The notes: generated from the sequence alone by a model not told the origin. DNA of 12,115 bases from Deltaproteobacteria bacterium RIFCSPHIGHO2_12_FULL_43_9 (GCA_001798265.1 MGRR01000129.1:1-12115), one strand, 5' to 3'; positions 1 to 7,042 are shown, counted from the stretch's first letter. Numbers and translations: made by a program.

Positions 1-309
1 TATTTTAATCTCTGCATTTTTATATAGCTTAGCTAGAAATTTTAATAATCTATCAATTGTGAACTCTTTAAAATTATAATGGGTTACTTTACTTAGGATG
101 GATTCATTTTCACCAATTTTATCGGCAAGCTGCCGTTGAGTAAGTTTACGTTCGTTTTTATAAATAATAATAGCCCGGCAGATAGCATATTTTGTTCTAT
201 ATATCGGCGAAGCATCTGCGGGCAAAAGTTTAGAAGCGGGCCCTTTGGATAAACGATTTCGTATTCCATGTAATACTTTATTTGAAGGAAATTTCGTTCC
301 TTTACCCAT
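1..309 (-). CDS. XRE/HigA-like helix-turn-helix antitoxin, C-terminus cut by window edge
   Basis: An open frame runs from ATG at 307-309 on the minus strand off the window edge, giving 103 codons without a stop. The protein begins MGKGTKFPSNK. It carries a Cro/CI-type helix-turn-helix near residues 55-90 (LTQRQLADKIGENESILSKV, followed by a stretch ending IDRLLKFLAKLY), which resembles the HTH_37 antitoxin type (Q and S of the recognition helix, then a hydrophobic helix). The start overlaps the end of the upstream small gene by 8 bases, so the two are almost certainly co-transcribed and translationally coupled. Toxin first and antitoxin second is the order of higBA-type modules. The likely role, by family, is to neutralise the upstream protein and repress their shared promoter. 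HTH identity is fairly sure; the antitoxin role is inferred from context. Confidence 0.75.
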   Translation of the reverse strand, partial: MGKGTKFPSNKVLHGIRNRLSKGPASKLLPADASPIYRTKYAICRAIIIYKNERKLTQRQLADKIGENESILSKVTHYNFKEFTIDRLLKFLAKLYKNAEIKI

Positions 310-610
310 GATATTTTCTCCTATTAATTCTGAAGGCATTAATAACACCCAAATACTTCTCTGCAATACAAAGAAGAAGAATTAACCGATAGGCTTTATT
401 ATTCTTCCAAACCAGATCAACGGTGAAATATTGAAATTCCCCATGTTGTTCTTCTATTGTAAAAACCCCTTCGTTTAATTCCTTTACTAGTTCTAATATA
501 AGCTGATCATTAATTGATCGGGCATGTTTTTTCTTATAATGCTGCTCTATAATGACCCTATTCAGTTGTCTGCCATTGATGTCTAACTTTAATATATACT
601 CCGGACGCAT
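302..610 (-). CDS. small protein, probable toxin of a type II toxin-antitoxin pair
   Basis: This 102-residue basic protein is encoded directly upstream of, and overlapping by 8 bases, a HigA-like helix-turn-helix gene. Its ATG at 608-610 has a good ribosome site (AGGTGG, 8 bases upstream). The sequence has a hydrophobic core strand (KAYRLILLLCIAEKYLGVINAFR) and several basic and histidine residues (QHYKKKHARS), and ends in RRKYHG. The size, charge, strand pattern and partner fit a small RelE/DUF4258-like mRNA-interferase fold, but I do not recognise the exact family and see no diagnostic catalytic set. Expression is probably autoregulated through the palindrome over its promoter. The toxin role is an inference from gene order. 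Confidence 0.6.
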   Translation of the reverse strand: MRPEYILKLDINGRQLNRVIIEQHYKKKHARSINDQLILELVKELNEGVFTIEEQHGEFQYFTVDLVWKNNKAYRLILLLCIAEKYLGVINAFRINRRKYHG

Positions 611-630
611 TTAGCAAACCACCTGCCATG

Positions 631-661
631 AACATATCGTTGCTTGACAAATCTGTCAAGC
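631..661 (-). promoter_or_regulatory. sigma-70 promoter with palindromic operator for the toxin-antitoxin pair
   Basis: On the minus strand TTGACA (654-659) is followed after exactly 17 bases by TATGTT (631-636), placing the start of transcription near 624, just ahead of the ribosome site. The -35 box and spacer lie in a perfect palindrome, GCTTGACA-aatc-TGTCAAGC (642-661, 8-bp arms). An operator over the -35 region is the usual arrangement for autorepression of toxin-antitoxin operons. The elements are seen directly; repressor binding is inferred. Confidence 0.6.
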
Positions 662-780
662 CAAAACCCCACCAGCAATAGAGCCATTAAATATGGCAAG
701 TCCGAGACCTCAAATCATACAGAAAAATCATCAAGGTTTCAGGCAAAAAAAGGGGGATACAAAAATGTTACAGAATAAAA

Positions 781-922
781 AGATTGCTTCGTCGCCTTCG
801 GCTCCTCGCAATGACGAGGAGGCTCGCAACGACGGCTTACGTCATCCCAGTGAAAACGGGGATCTGGATCCTCGTTTGCGCGGGGATGACAGGGGGACTC
901 GCAATGACGGAGGGGACTGTAT
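781..922. repeat. cluster of dispersed intergenic palindromic repeats
   Basis: The segment combines related repeat units: AGATTGCTTCGTCGCCTTCG followed by CTCGCAATGACG, a variant CTCGCAACGACGG, a GTCATCCC (841-848) to GGGATGAC (883-890) palindromic unit, and a last CTCGCAATGACGG. Units of this kind (GATTGCTTCGTC...CGCAATGACG and GTCATCCCCG...) are common multicopy intergenic repeats in many Proteobacteria and relatives. Frames through it are low-complexity (RNDEEARNDG-like on plus) and have no coding support. It separates the toxin-antitoxin pair from the ATPase gene. The rest of 611-953 shows nothing further apart from the promoter at 631-661. Confidence 0.7.
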
Positions 923-953
923 ATCGGGATTAGGGACAACCTCCAAAGAATCT

Positions 954-2111
954 TCAGAACAATTCACCTTCCCACAGTCTTTTTTGGAATTCATCTATAT
1001 GTATATGCTCAATACCCGTTTCAAAGCGCATTGGAATTGGATCTAGACTAACTAAAAGGAAATTTTTTATAATCTTTTCTTCCTTCAGTTTTAGAAGTCC
1101 TTTATGATCGCGTGTACTTACCTTTTTACTAGCCTTTACTTCAATCGCAGTATGATCGCCAATTATAAAGTCAACTTCGATTTGATCTGATGTGCGCCAA
1201 AAATATATCTGATCTGTTTTTCCAAAATAACTTTTATATGCCCTTAATTCTAGTGCAATAAATTGTTCGAATGCTTTTCCGTATTCGTTGGTATTTGGCT
1301 GAAGTACTGATAGGTTACAAATAGCACGAGTCACGCCCACATCGAAAAGATATGCTTTAGCTGTCTGAATCGCTTTCCTCTTTTTTGACAAGCCCCATGG
1401 TTCTAATGTGAATCCCAATAAAGTATCTATTAAAATTTGGAAATATTCTCGTACTGTATTTGGGTGGTTTTGAGAGTCATTTGCAATTTTAGTGTAATTA
1501 ATTAATTCCCCGCTTGATAATGCGGCAACCGTGAGAAAACGGCTAAAGTTTGGTAAATTTCTAACATTGCATTCGCGACTAATCTCTTCATTTAAATAGA
1601 CGTCAACATAATCTCGTAAATTTTCAAAGGGTTCATTGCCTAGATACACCAAGGGAAGGGTTCCAAAGCTCAAGATCTTATCTAAATCATATACATTTGA
1701 ATCTTTTAATTCTTTTGAACAAAAGGGAAAAAGCTCAGCTTTTCTCACTCTTCCGCCAAGTAAATTAGCGTCTGCATTTTTTAGTTTCCTGGCACTACTA
1801 CCGGTGAGTAGGAATTTTTTTGGTTTTTTACTTCTATTTTCCAAATACAAATGGACTTCATTTAATAGTTCGGGGATACGTTGAATTTCGTCTATGACTA
1901 TTATTGGGTGTTTTGAGGCGTCAATTATTGCGCGCAGATTAGATGGATTCGCAATCAGCGTTAGGTACTGATCTGAGTCTAATAAATTAATCACTTCTGC
2001 TCTATCTTTGAGGTCTGACTCGATGAGGTATGTCTTTCCGCAGGCACGTGGGCCAAATAGAAAATGTGACTTTTTAGCTAATAATTTCAGTAGGTTAACC
2101 ACTCTCTTCAT
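954..2111 (-). CDS. AAA ATPase of the DUF4143 type with C-terminal nuclease-like domain
   Basis: The protein has an N-terminal P-loop domain: Walker A GPRACGKT (residues 31-38 counted from the upstream ATG at 2144), Walker B IIVIDE (81-86), and the sensor LLTGSSARK (112-120). A winged-helix middle part follows (about 200-250), then a C-terminal DUF4143/restriction-like fold with E-V-D (323-325) and E-V-K (335-337), the D...ExK arrangement of the PD-(D/E)xK superfamily. This is the widespread archaeal/bacterial 'ATP-binding protein DUF4143' family, whose cell function is largely unknown and which often sits in accessory regions. I prefer the ATG at 2109-2111 (385 residues), because AAGGA lies 10 bases upstream of it, while the ATG at 2144 (396 residues) has no ribosome site. 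The gene is AT-richer than the scp/trpS block and lies beside a toxin-antitoxin pair, suggesting acquisition by transfer. Confidence 0.9.
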   Translation of the reverse strand: MKRVVNLLKLLAKKSHFLFGPRACGKTYLIESDLKDRAEVINLLDSDQYLTLIANPSNLRAIIDASKHPIIVIDEIQRIPELLNEVHLYLENRSKKPKKFLLTGSSARKLKNADANLLGGRVRKAELFPFCSKELKDSNVYDLDKILSFGTLPLVYLGNEPFENLRDYVDVYLNEEISRECNVRNLPNFSRFLTVAALSSGELINYTKIANDSQNHPNTVREYFQILIDTLLGFTLEPWGLSKKRKAIQTAKAYLFDVGVTRAICNLSVLQPNTNEYGKAFEQFIALELRAYKSYFGKTDQIYFWRTSDQIEVDFIIGDHTAIEVKASKKVSTRDHKGLLKLKEEKIIKNFLLVSLDPIPMRFETGIEHIHIDEFQKRLWEGELF

Positions 2112-2153
2112 AATATAGACATCCTTGATGTGGATTTTTGGCATTTTTTAACA

Positions 2154-2182
2154 CTTACAATGTGTAATCTATCAGATGTGAA
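2154..2182 (-). promoter_or_regulatory. possible sigma-70 promoter of the ATPase gene
   Basis: TTCACA (2177-2182) and TGTAAG (2154-2159) on the minus strand are separated by 17 bases. Transcription from here would start close to the upstream ATG at 2144, which favours the internal ATG at 2111 as the true start. The -10 match is weak (4 of 6), so this is tentative. Confidence 0.3.
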
Positions 2183-2236
2183 AAATTAAAGGAAGCTTTT
2201 GATACATTTCTTTTCCCTGTGATATCCCATCACCGA

Positions 2237-2293
2237 ATGGCTTCTCCTGGTAATGACAAGGCAATTATAGTCGGTGGTGGGCTTGCGGGTTAA
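2237..2293 (+). pseudogene. N-terminal stub of a lost FAD/NAD-binding oxidoreductase gene
   Basis: The 18-codon plus-strand frame reads MASPGNDKAIIVGGGLAG and then TAA. KAIIVGGGLAG is the first beta strand and GxGxxG dinucleotide-binding turn found at the N-terminus of FAD-dependent oxidoreductases (amine oxidase, phytoene desaturase, HpnE-like), where an L-x-A-A helix normally follows. Here the frame stops at exactly that point, and only about 30 bases remain before the 3' end of the sigma-54 activator gene. There is no ribosome site. The likeliest reading is a gene remnant left by deletion or rearrangement; chance resemblance of a short frame cannot be excluded. Confidence 0.35.
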
Positions 2294-2326
2294 ATACCAG
2301 CCCTAGGTTTAAGGTCGTTTCTTCAC

Positions 2327-3943
2327 TTATCCGATATCATGCTTTTTAAGTTTGTCGTACAGGGTTGCACGCGTGATCTGAAGCATGCGGGCGGCTTCTG
2401 CCTTGTTGCCATTACTTTTTTTCAGTGCGTCACTTAAAATACCTTTTTCTATCTGGTTCATAATGCTCTCAAGGGAGCCACCTTGATAATCAAAGCCTTT
2501 GGAAAGCTTTATCGCTCCGCCACCTTGCAAAATTGCCGGAGAGAGGTCTTTTTCTTCTATTTTTGTAGTGGCTATCGCTGCCGCCTTTCTTATTTCGTTT
2601 TCAAGCTCTCTTATATTCCCTGGCCAGTTGTAGTGACAAAGCCTTTCCAGCACCTTTTTGTCTATGGTTTTGGGAAGCTCTCCTCGCTCTTTTGCGATTT
2701 TTTCAAGGAAACTTTCTACAAGCAATGGGATATCACCACTTCTCGCTCTTAGTGGTGGTAACTCAATTGCAAGAACGTTGAGTCTGTAGAAAAGGTCTTC
2801 CCTGAATTCTTTTGCCTCTACCATTTGTTTCAGGTTTTTGTTCGTAGCGGTGATGATCCGGATATCCACGGGGATTGTCTCTTTCCCTCCTACGGGCCGG
2901 ACCTGCTTTTCCTGGAAAACCCTCAGGAGTTTACTTTGGAGATCGGGGGTGAGATCGCCAATTTCATCCAGGAATAGGGTTCCACCGTTTGCTGATTTAA
3001 AAAGGCCTGGCTTGTCGCTCTCTGCTCCGGTGAAAGCCCCCTTAACGTAACCAAAGAGCTCTGACTCTATCAGGGACGGAGCGAGCGCGGCGCAGTTTTC
3101 TGACACAAAGGGCTTTCTGCGACGTGGTCCATTAAAATGGATGGATTTAGCAATAAGCTCTTTCCCGGTTCCACTCTCACCCTGGATGATTACAGGTTCG
3201 TCGTTTGCAACAATCTTATCCATTAATGAGAAAATCTTTCTGATCGCAACCGATTTTCCAATTATGCGGGAATAGTCGTATTTGAATTCTAAATTTTGCT
3301 TGAGGAATGACATCTCTTCACTTTGGGACTCCAGCTGCCCTGAAAGTACGGAGTTATGTATCTCCAGTTCTTTTGTTAATTTAATTAATTCGGAATTTTT
3401 TTCTTCAAGTTGTTTCAGAAGTTCAGCGTTTGTTAACGCTATTGCGGCCTGATCCCTTAAGATTTCAAGAATTTTTATGTCCTCTTCCTTAAAAAGGCCC
3501 CTTTTATGTCTGTGGTCGAGGTATATGGCGCCAAAAATTTTTCCCTTTATTAGTAAAGGGACTGAAATAACGGAGCTTAATTTCATCTCCTGTACAGACT
3601 CGGCCAGCTTTAAGCCCTCTGCCTCAAGCGCGCATTCGGTTAACATCGGTTTCTCTGAAGCAATAACCTGTTTTGCGATGGTGAAACTTACTTTATGTTT
3701 TGCCTTGGTTATGTCTTCCGCGTCGAGATTTCTTCCAACGGGGATAGTGAATTTGTCCCCATCTTTTAGGATTAAAAAGCCTCGCTCGGCTCCCAAAAGG
3801 TCGATTGCGCTATCCATGATTGTCTGAAGTATCTTATCCGCTGAATGTTCACTGTTTAAGATTTTGGACAGGTTTAGGAGTTTCTCCGCACTTTCAGTTC
3901 CGATGTGAGAGGTTTCCTTGATTTTAGCCGCCGGCAGTCCCAT
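2327..3943 (-). CDS. sigma-54-dependent transcriptional activator, GAF-AAA+-Fis
   Basis: This 538-residue bacterial enhancer-binding protein hydrolyses ATP to open sigma-54 RNA polymerase complexes. In order it has a GAF sensor domain (about 35-170), a predicted coiled-coil linker (about 172-215, rich in K/E/L heptads), an AAA+ domain (about 225-460), and a Fis-type helix-turn-helix (about 497-538, NKAEAARMLQITRATLYDKL). The AAA+ domain shows Walker A GESGTGKE (255-262), the sigma-54 contact loop GAFTGA (302-307), Walker B LFLDE (323-327) and the arginine region FREDLFYRLNV. There is no response-regulator receiver domain, so control is probably by a small ligand or signal at the GAF domain, not by a partner kinase. 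The ATG at 3941-3943 lacks a strong ribosome site, but the length suits the family. Two to three sigma-54 promoters lie about 5-7.5 kb away in this window, making them candidate targets, unproven. Confidence 0.95.
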   Translation of the reverse strand: MGLPAAKIKETSHIGTESAEKLLNLSKILNSEHSADKILQTIMDSAIDLLGAERGFLILKDGDKFTIPVGRNLDAEDITKAKHKVSFTIAKQVIASEKPMLTECALEAEGLKLAESVQEMKLSSVISVPLLIKGKIFGAIYLDHRHKRGLFKEEDIKILEILRDQAAIALTNAELLKQLEEKNSELIKLTKELEIHNSVLSGQLESQSEEMSFLKQNLEFKYDYSRIIGKSVAIRKIFSLMDKIVANDEPVIIQGESGTGKELIAKSIHFNGPRRRKPFVSENCAALAPSLIESELFGYVKGAFTGAESDKPGLFKSANGGTLFLDEIGDLTPDLQSKLLRVFQEKQVRPVGGKETIPVDIRIITATNKNLKQMVEAKEFREDLFYRLNVLAIELPPLRARSGDIPLLVESFLEKIAKERGELPKTIDKKVLERLCHYNWPGNIRELENEIRKAAAIATTKIEEKDLSPAILQGGGAIKLSKGFDYQGGSLESIMNQIEKGILSDALKKSNGNKAEAARMLQITRATLYDKLKKHDIG

Positions 3944-4080
3944 GCATAGTTAATCGGCTTTGGCGCACAGGTGTTTAATAAACCGACGGGTAGCTTAATA
4001 AAAGTTCAATAATATTAATGGGATTCGGGGGGACATCAGGAACTCTTTCTGCAATACTTATCTCTGTAAGGGGCGAAATT

Positions 4081-4257
4081 ATGAAATTGCGGATTCTGGC
4101 TATTAATGTGATCTTCCTGTTTTTAATAGGGGCTGTTAGCGCGTACCTTGTCTCGGAAATCAGCAAGATAAAACCTAATTCTGAAACCCTTTATGGATAT
4201 AAAATAGATCTGGTCAGGGACGGCAAAACAGATGGGGCGTACGCGTTGCAAAAATAG
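4081..4257 (+). CDS. 58-residue single-span membrane or exported peptide
   Basis: The peptide begins MKLRILAINVIFLFLIGAVS and has one hydrophobic segment (about residues 5-25) preceded by basic residues, then a short hydrophilic tail ending DGAYALQK. I choose the ATG at 4081 because AAGGGGC lies 7 bases upstream; an in-frame ATG at 4018 would add 21 residues without a ribosome site. It could be an inner-membrane anchored peptide or the N-terminal remnant of a larger bitopic protein, since the tail stops soon after the membrane span. It is divergent from the sigma-54 activator gene, with about 140 bases between the starts. I do not recognise the family, but the good start region and a terminator just downstream support a real gene. 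Confidence 0.5.
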   Translation: MKLRILAINVIFLFLIGAVSAYLVSEISKIKPNSETLYGYKIDLVRDGKTDGAYALQK

Positions 4258-4264
4258 ATGGGCA

Positions 4265-4303
4265 CAAAAGAAGAAGCCCTTTTATATAATCGGACTTCTT
4301 TTG
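4265..4303. terminator. bidirectional intrinsic terminator between convergent genes
   Basis: The stem AAGAAG-c-CC (4271-4279) pairs with GG-a-CTTCTT (4292-4300) around a 12-base loop; an alternative register pairs CAAAAGAAG (4265-4273) with CTTCTTTTG (4295-4303). Read on the minus strand the hairpin is followed by TTCTTTTGTG, so it would end the scpB transcript. Read on the plus strand it lies just after the small membrane peptide gene. The U-tracts are interrupted, so efficiency is uncertain. Confidence 0.5.
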
Positions 4304-4330
4304 CGATTTAAAGCCTAAAGACTAATATTT

Positions 4331-5266
4331 TTAATCATCCCCTTCCTCTTCTTCCTCTTCTTCTTCCTCTGCGTCCTCGTCCAGATCTTCGTCTTCTTCG
4401 AAATCTTCATCTGGATCTTCATCCATCTCTTCATCGTCATCAGAATTTTCTTCCTCTTCCTCATCCTCTTCTGGCGCGGCGGAAAGAGGCTGTTGATTCA
4501 CTTTTTCTTCCTCCTCTTCACCAACCTCCGCAAAGGCTATGGCCTCTTCTTCTTTAGCTAAGGAGAAAGCAAACGGCTCAACCTTGATTCCTTTGATTTC
4601 TTTGCTAATGAATGCTGTATCTAACATATTATTTGGATCCTCCAGGGCTTGCATAAACTCGGATCGCTCAAACAGCGCCCGAGTCTGCTCTGTTAATATC
4701 GGGTCATCCTTTATCTCTTCAAGAATCATCTCTTGTTGATCCCTCCCCAGATCTTTTACATCGCGCAAGCTCGGAAGGCTTGCGAGATCCGGTAGACCAA
4801 AGAACTCCAGGAACTCCTTTGTCGTTCCATAAATGAGTGGACGACCAGGTGTCTCAGAGCGACCAAGGATGCGCACCAGTTTACGCTCCAGCAGCGATCT
4901 TAACAAAGGTCCGCCGTCAACTCCACGAATTTTGTCGATCTCGTGCCGGGTTACCGGTTGACGATACGCGACGATCGCCATCACCTCTACCGCGGCCTGT
5001 GTTAGTCGTTGCGGTTTCTGTTCATACAATTTTCGAATATAAGGAGCAAGGGCCGGTTTTGTGCGAAATTGATAGCCTGCCGCTACTTTAACCAATGATA
5101 AAACCCTGTCATCTTTTTCATAAATAGCTCTGAGCTCTTCAATGGCGTTCGCAATACTTACCGGATCCCACCTGTCTGACAAAATTTCAATCAGTTGTTT
5201 CTCCTGAACAGGATGCTCGGAAGCAAATAACATTCCCTCGATTATGGAATTTAATTGAGGATTCAT
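4331..5266 (-). CDS. scpB: segregation and condensation protein ScpB with long acidic tail
   Basis: ScpB is a winged-helix kleisin-binding subunit that dimerises and, with ScpA, forms the SMC-ScpAB complex for chromosome compaction and segregation. The N-terminus (IIEGMLFASEHP), the central signature (QAAVEVMAIVAYRQPVTRHE, then IDKIRGVDGGPLLRSLLER) and GRSETPGRPLIYGTT with EFLEFFGL are typical. I use the ATG at 5264-5266 (311 residues), which aligns with family N-termini and starts 4 bases after the scpA stop. An in-frame ATG at 5311 inside scpA would add 15 residues unlike the family. The body ends near residue 245; the last 66 or so residues are almost wholly Glu/Asp, an extension absent from ordinary ScpB of about 180-200 residues. 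It may be an intrinsically disordered polyanionic tail that competes with DNA or recruits basic partners (inference). Confidence 0.96.
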   Translation of the reverse strand: MNPQLNSIIEGMLFASEHPVQEKQLIEILSDRWDPVSIANAIEELRAIYEKDDRVLSLVKVAAGYQFRTKPALAPYIRKLYEQKPQRLTQAAVEVMAIVAYRQPVTRHEIDKIRGVDGGPLLRSLLERKLVRILGRSETPGRPLIYGTTKEFLEFFGLPDLASLPSLRDVKDLGRDQQEMILEEIKDDPILTEQTRALFERSEFMQALEDPNNMLDTAFISKEIKGIKVEPFAFSLAKEEEAIAFAEVGEEEEEKVNQQPLSAAPEEDEEEEENSDDDEEMDEDPDEDFEEDEDLDEDAEEEEEEEEEGDD

Positions 5267-5270
5267 ATTC

Positions 5271-6044
5271 TTAAGCACTCTCCACATTAGATGTTTGTTC
5301 AAACTGCTCAATGTGTAATTTATTTAGATCGCCCAAATCCCCTGTTTTTTTCGCATATATGGTTCCATAGAGTTTATTTTGAAAACATCGGATCAGCTTT
5401 AATCTTATAAGTTCCAGGAGAGCCAGAAATGTAGCTATCAATTCATTTTTACTCATTGAGGCGCTAAAGACCTCAACCAAATCGTCAGCTCTGGAAAACT
5501 TGTCCACCAACCCGTGTATAGCATCAAGAATGGATACCTGATCGCGGTGAAACTCCACTACCTCATCCTTTTTCGTTTCCAGTATCTTATTCAGGGCAAG
5601 CGCCAGATCTACAACATTCAGTTCAACAAGCCCCTCCGTGATGTCACCATCAAATTCACCCACGTCAGCCCTGACATTTGAACGAAAAACATCCTTTCCC
5701 AGAAGCGGCTTTAACTTTAAATTATCGGCCACCTCCTTGAACCTCTGATATTCTAACAGCCTTCGAACAAGCTCTGCCCTGGGATCGACACCCTCTTCAT
5801 CAAACAGATCACATGTGGATTCCTGGGGAAGAAGCAACCTTGATTTTATGTAGGTTAGGGTGGATGCCATTAATAGAAATTCGCCTGCTATATCGAGATT
5901 CATCTCCTCCATCTGGTCCAGATAGGCTATATACTGCCTTGTAATCTCAGCAATCGGGATATCGTATATATCCATCTTATGCTCACGTATAAGATGGAGA
6001 AGCAGGTCAAGTGGACCCTCGAATTTTTGAAGTTTTATATCCAA
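5271..6044 (-). CDS. scpA: segregation and condensation protein ScpA, TTG start
   Basis: ScpA is the kleisin that bridges the SMC heads and binds ScpB. The N-terminus LQKFEGPLDLLLHLIREHKM, followed by DIYDIPIAEITRQYI, is the classic ScpA opening, and ADDLVEVFSASMSKNELIATFLALLELIRLKLI near the C-terminus is the winged-helix end that contacts the SMC cap. Length (257 residues) is normal. The start codon is TTG (6042-6044), two bases after the trpS stop, with GGGGT 7 bases upstream inside trpS; no ATG fits. This implies translation coupled to trpS at moderate efficiency. It is followed at 4 bases by scpB, the conserved partner. Confidence 0.97.
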   Translation of the reverse strand: MDIKLQKFEGPLDLLLHLIREHKMDIYDIPIAEITRQYIAYLDQMEEMNLDIAGEFLLMASTLTYIKSRLLLPQESTCDLFDEEGVDPRAELVRRLLEYQRFKEVADNLKLKPLLGKDVFRSNVRADVGEFDGDITEGLVELNVVDLALALNKILETKKDEVVEFHRDQVSILDAIHGLVDKFSRADDLVEVFSASMSKNELIATFLALLELIRLKLIRCFQNKLYGTIYAKKTGDLGDLNKLHIEQFEQTSNVESA

Positions 6045-6046
6045 AT

Positions 6047-7042
6047 TCAGACCCCGATCGCGCTTCGGACTTCGGTTAACGTTTTTGCCGCAACCTCCGC
6101 TGCCTTTTCATTACCTTGATGAATTATAGCATCTACCTTTTTGGGGGTCTTGAGGATTTCTTTGCGCTTCTCTCTTATAGGCTCAAGGAAAGGTTGAAGA
6201 TGGTCCAACAGTACCATTTTACAGTCGATACATCCAATCCCCGCGGTTCTGCATCCCGCGGCGCACCATTCCCTTGGTTCATCCGGGGTATAAATTTTAT
6301 GCAGATCAAATACCGGACAAACCTCAGGATTTCCAGGGTCCTTCCTGGTTATTCTGGCAATATCTGTTTTCATCGGACGCACCTTTTTCTCAACCTCCCC
6401 GGCACTGTCAGACAGGTAGATCGCATTCCCATAACTCTTGCTCATCTTTCTGCCATCTGTTCCTGGAACCTTTGGCGACGCAGTAAAAATGGGGGTCGGT
6501 TCTTTAAATAGATTCCCATATAACTTATTGAACCTTCTAGTAATTTCCCTTGTGAGCTCCAGGTGTGGAAGCTGATCCTGCCCAATCGGAACCCCATCCC
6601 CTTTGTAGGCAAGAACATCAGCGGCCTGTAACACCGGATAGCCTATGAGGCCGTAGGTTTGTAATCCCCTCTCCTCCAATTCCCTCAGTTGTTCCTTGTA
6701 GGTCGGGTTTCTCTCCAGCCACCCCAAAGGGGTAATCATGGATAACAATAGATATAACTCAGCATGTTCTTTTATCTGAGACTGTATAAAAATGGTCGAC
6801 TTTTTCGGGTCCAGACCACAAGCAAGGAGATCTACTATTATTTCACGCGTATCCTGCGCAATCCCCTTGGATTCTTCATATCTCGATGTCAGGGCGTGCC
6901 AATCCGCAACACCAAAAAATGATGGATATTTACCCTGAAGCTCCACCCAGTTTTTAATAACACCCTCATAGTGACCAATATGAAGCCTTCCGGTTGCCCG
7001 TATTAAAGAGACCACCCTTGTGATTTTAGTTTTTTCTTCCAT
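6047..7042 (-). CDS. trpS: tryptophanyl-tRNA synthetase with probable 4Fe-4S cysteine motif
   Basis: This class I synthetase charges tRNA-Trp. The 331-residue length is normal. HIGH is at 21-24 (GRLHIGHYEG), KMSKS at 199-203 (DGRKMSKSYGN), with QADVLAY-type substrate-pocket residues (QAADVLAYKGDGVPIGQDQ) between them. Near the C-terminal domain Cys242, Cys264, Cys271 and Cys274 form C-x21-C-x6-C-x2-C, with another Cys at 260. This closely resembles the C-x22-C-x6-C-x2-C iron-sulfur motif described for the Thermotoga maritima enzyme. The start is ATG at 7040-7042, with AAAGGA only 2-3 bases ahead, a rather close spacing. The gene follows xerD by 116 bases and precedes scpA by 2, so it belongs to the same cluster. 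Confidence 0.97.
   Translation of the reverse strand: MEEKTKITRVVSLIRATGRLHIGHYEGVIKNWVELQGKYPSFFGVADWHALTSRYEESKGIAQDTREIIVDLLACGLDPKKSTIFIQSQIKEHAELYLLLSMITPLGWLERNPTYKEQLRELEERGLQTYGLIGYPVLQAADVLAYKGDGVPIGQDQLPHLELTREITRRFNKLYGNLFKEPTPIFTASPKVPGTDGRKMSKSYGNAIYLSDSAGEVEKKVRPMKTDIARITRKDPGNPEVCPVFDLHKIYTPDEPREWCAAGCRTAGIGCIDCKMVLLDHLQPFLEPIREKRKEILKTPKKVDAIIHQGNEKAAEVAAKTLTEVRSAIGV

Noticed and set aside
781..922. Possible CRISPR array, suggested by repeated CTCGCAATGACG units
   Set aside because: The units are irregular in length and spacing, without unique spacers, and match common dispersed intergenic repeats; no cas genes are present.
739..939. 66-codon minus-strand frame over the repeat cluster
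   Set aside because: It also merely reads the repeat units (HCEEPKATKQS) and has no ribosome site.
693..1046. 117-codon plus-strand frame over the repeat cluster
   Set aside because: Its sequence is a translation of the repeats (RNDEEARND, DPRLRGDDRGTRND) and then runs into the antisense end of the ATPase gene.
5267..5311. Upstream ATG that lengthens ScpB by 15 residues
   Set aside because: The extra residues do not resemble ScpB N-termini, and the start would overlap scpA by 41 bases; the ATG at 5266 fits family and spacing.
6116..6511. 131-codon plus-strand frame
   Set aside because: It lies wholly antisense to trpS, whose identity is certain.
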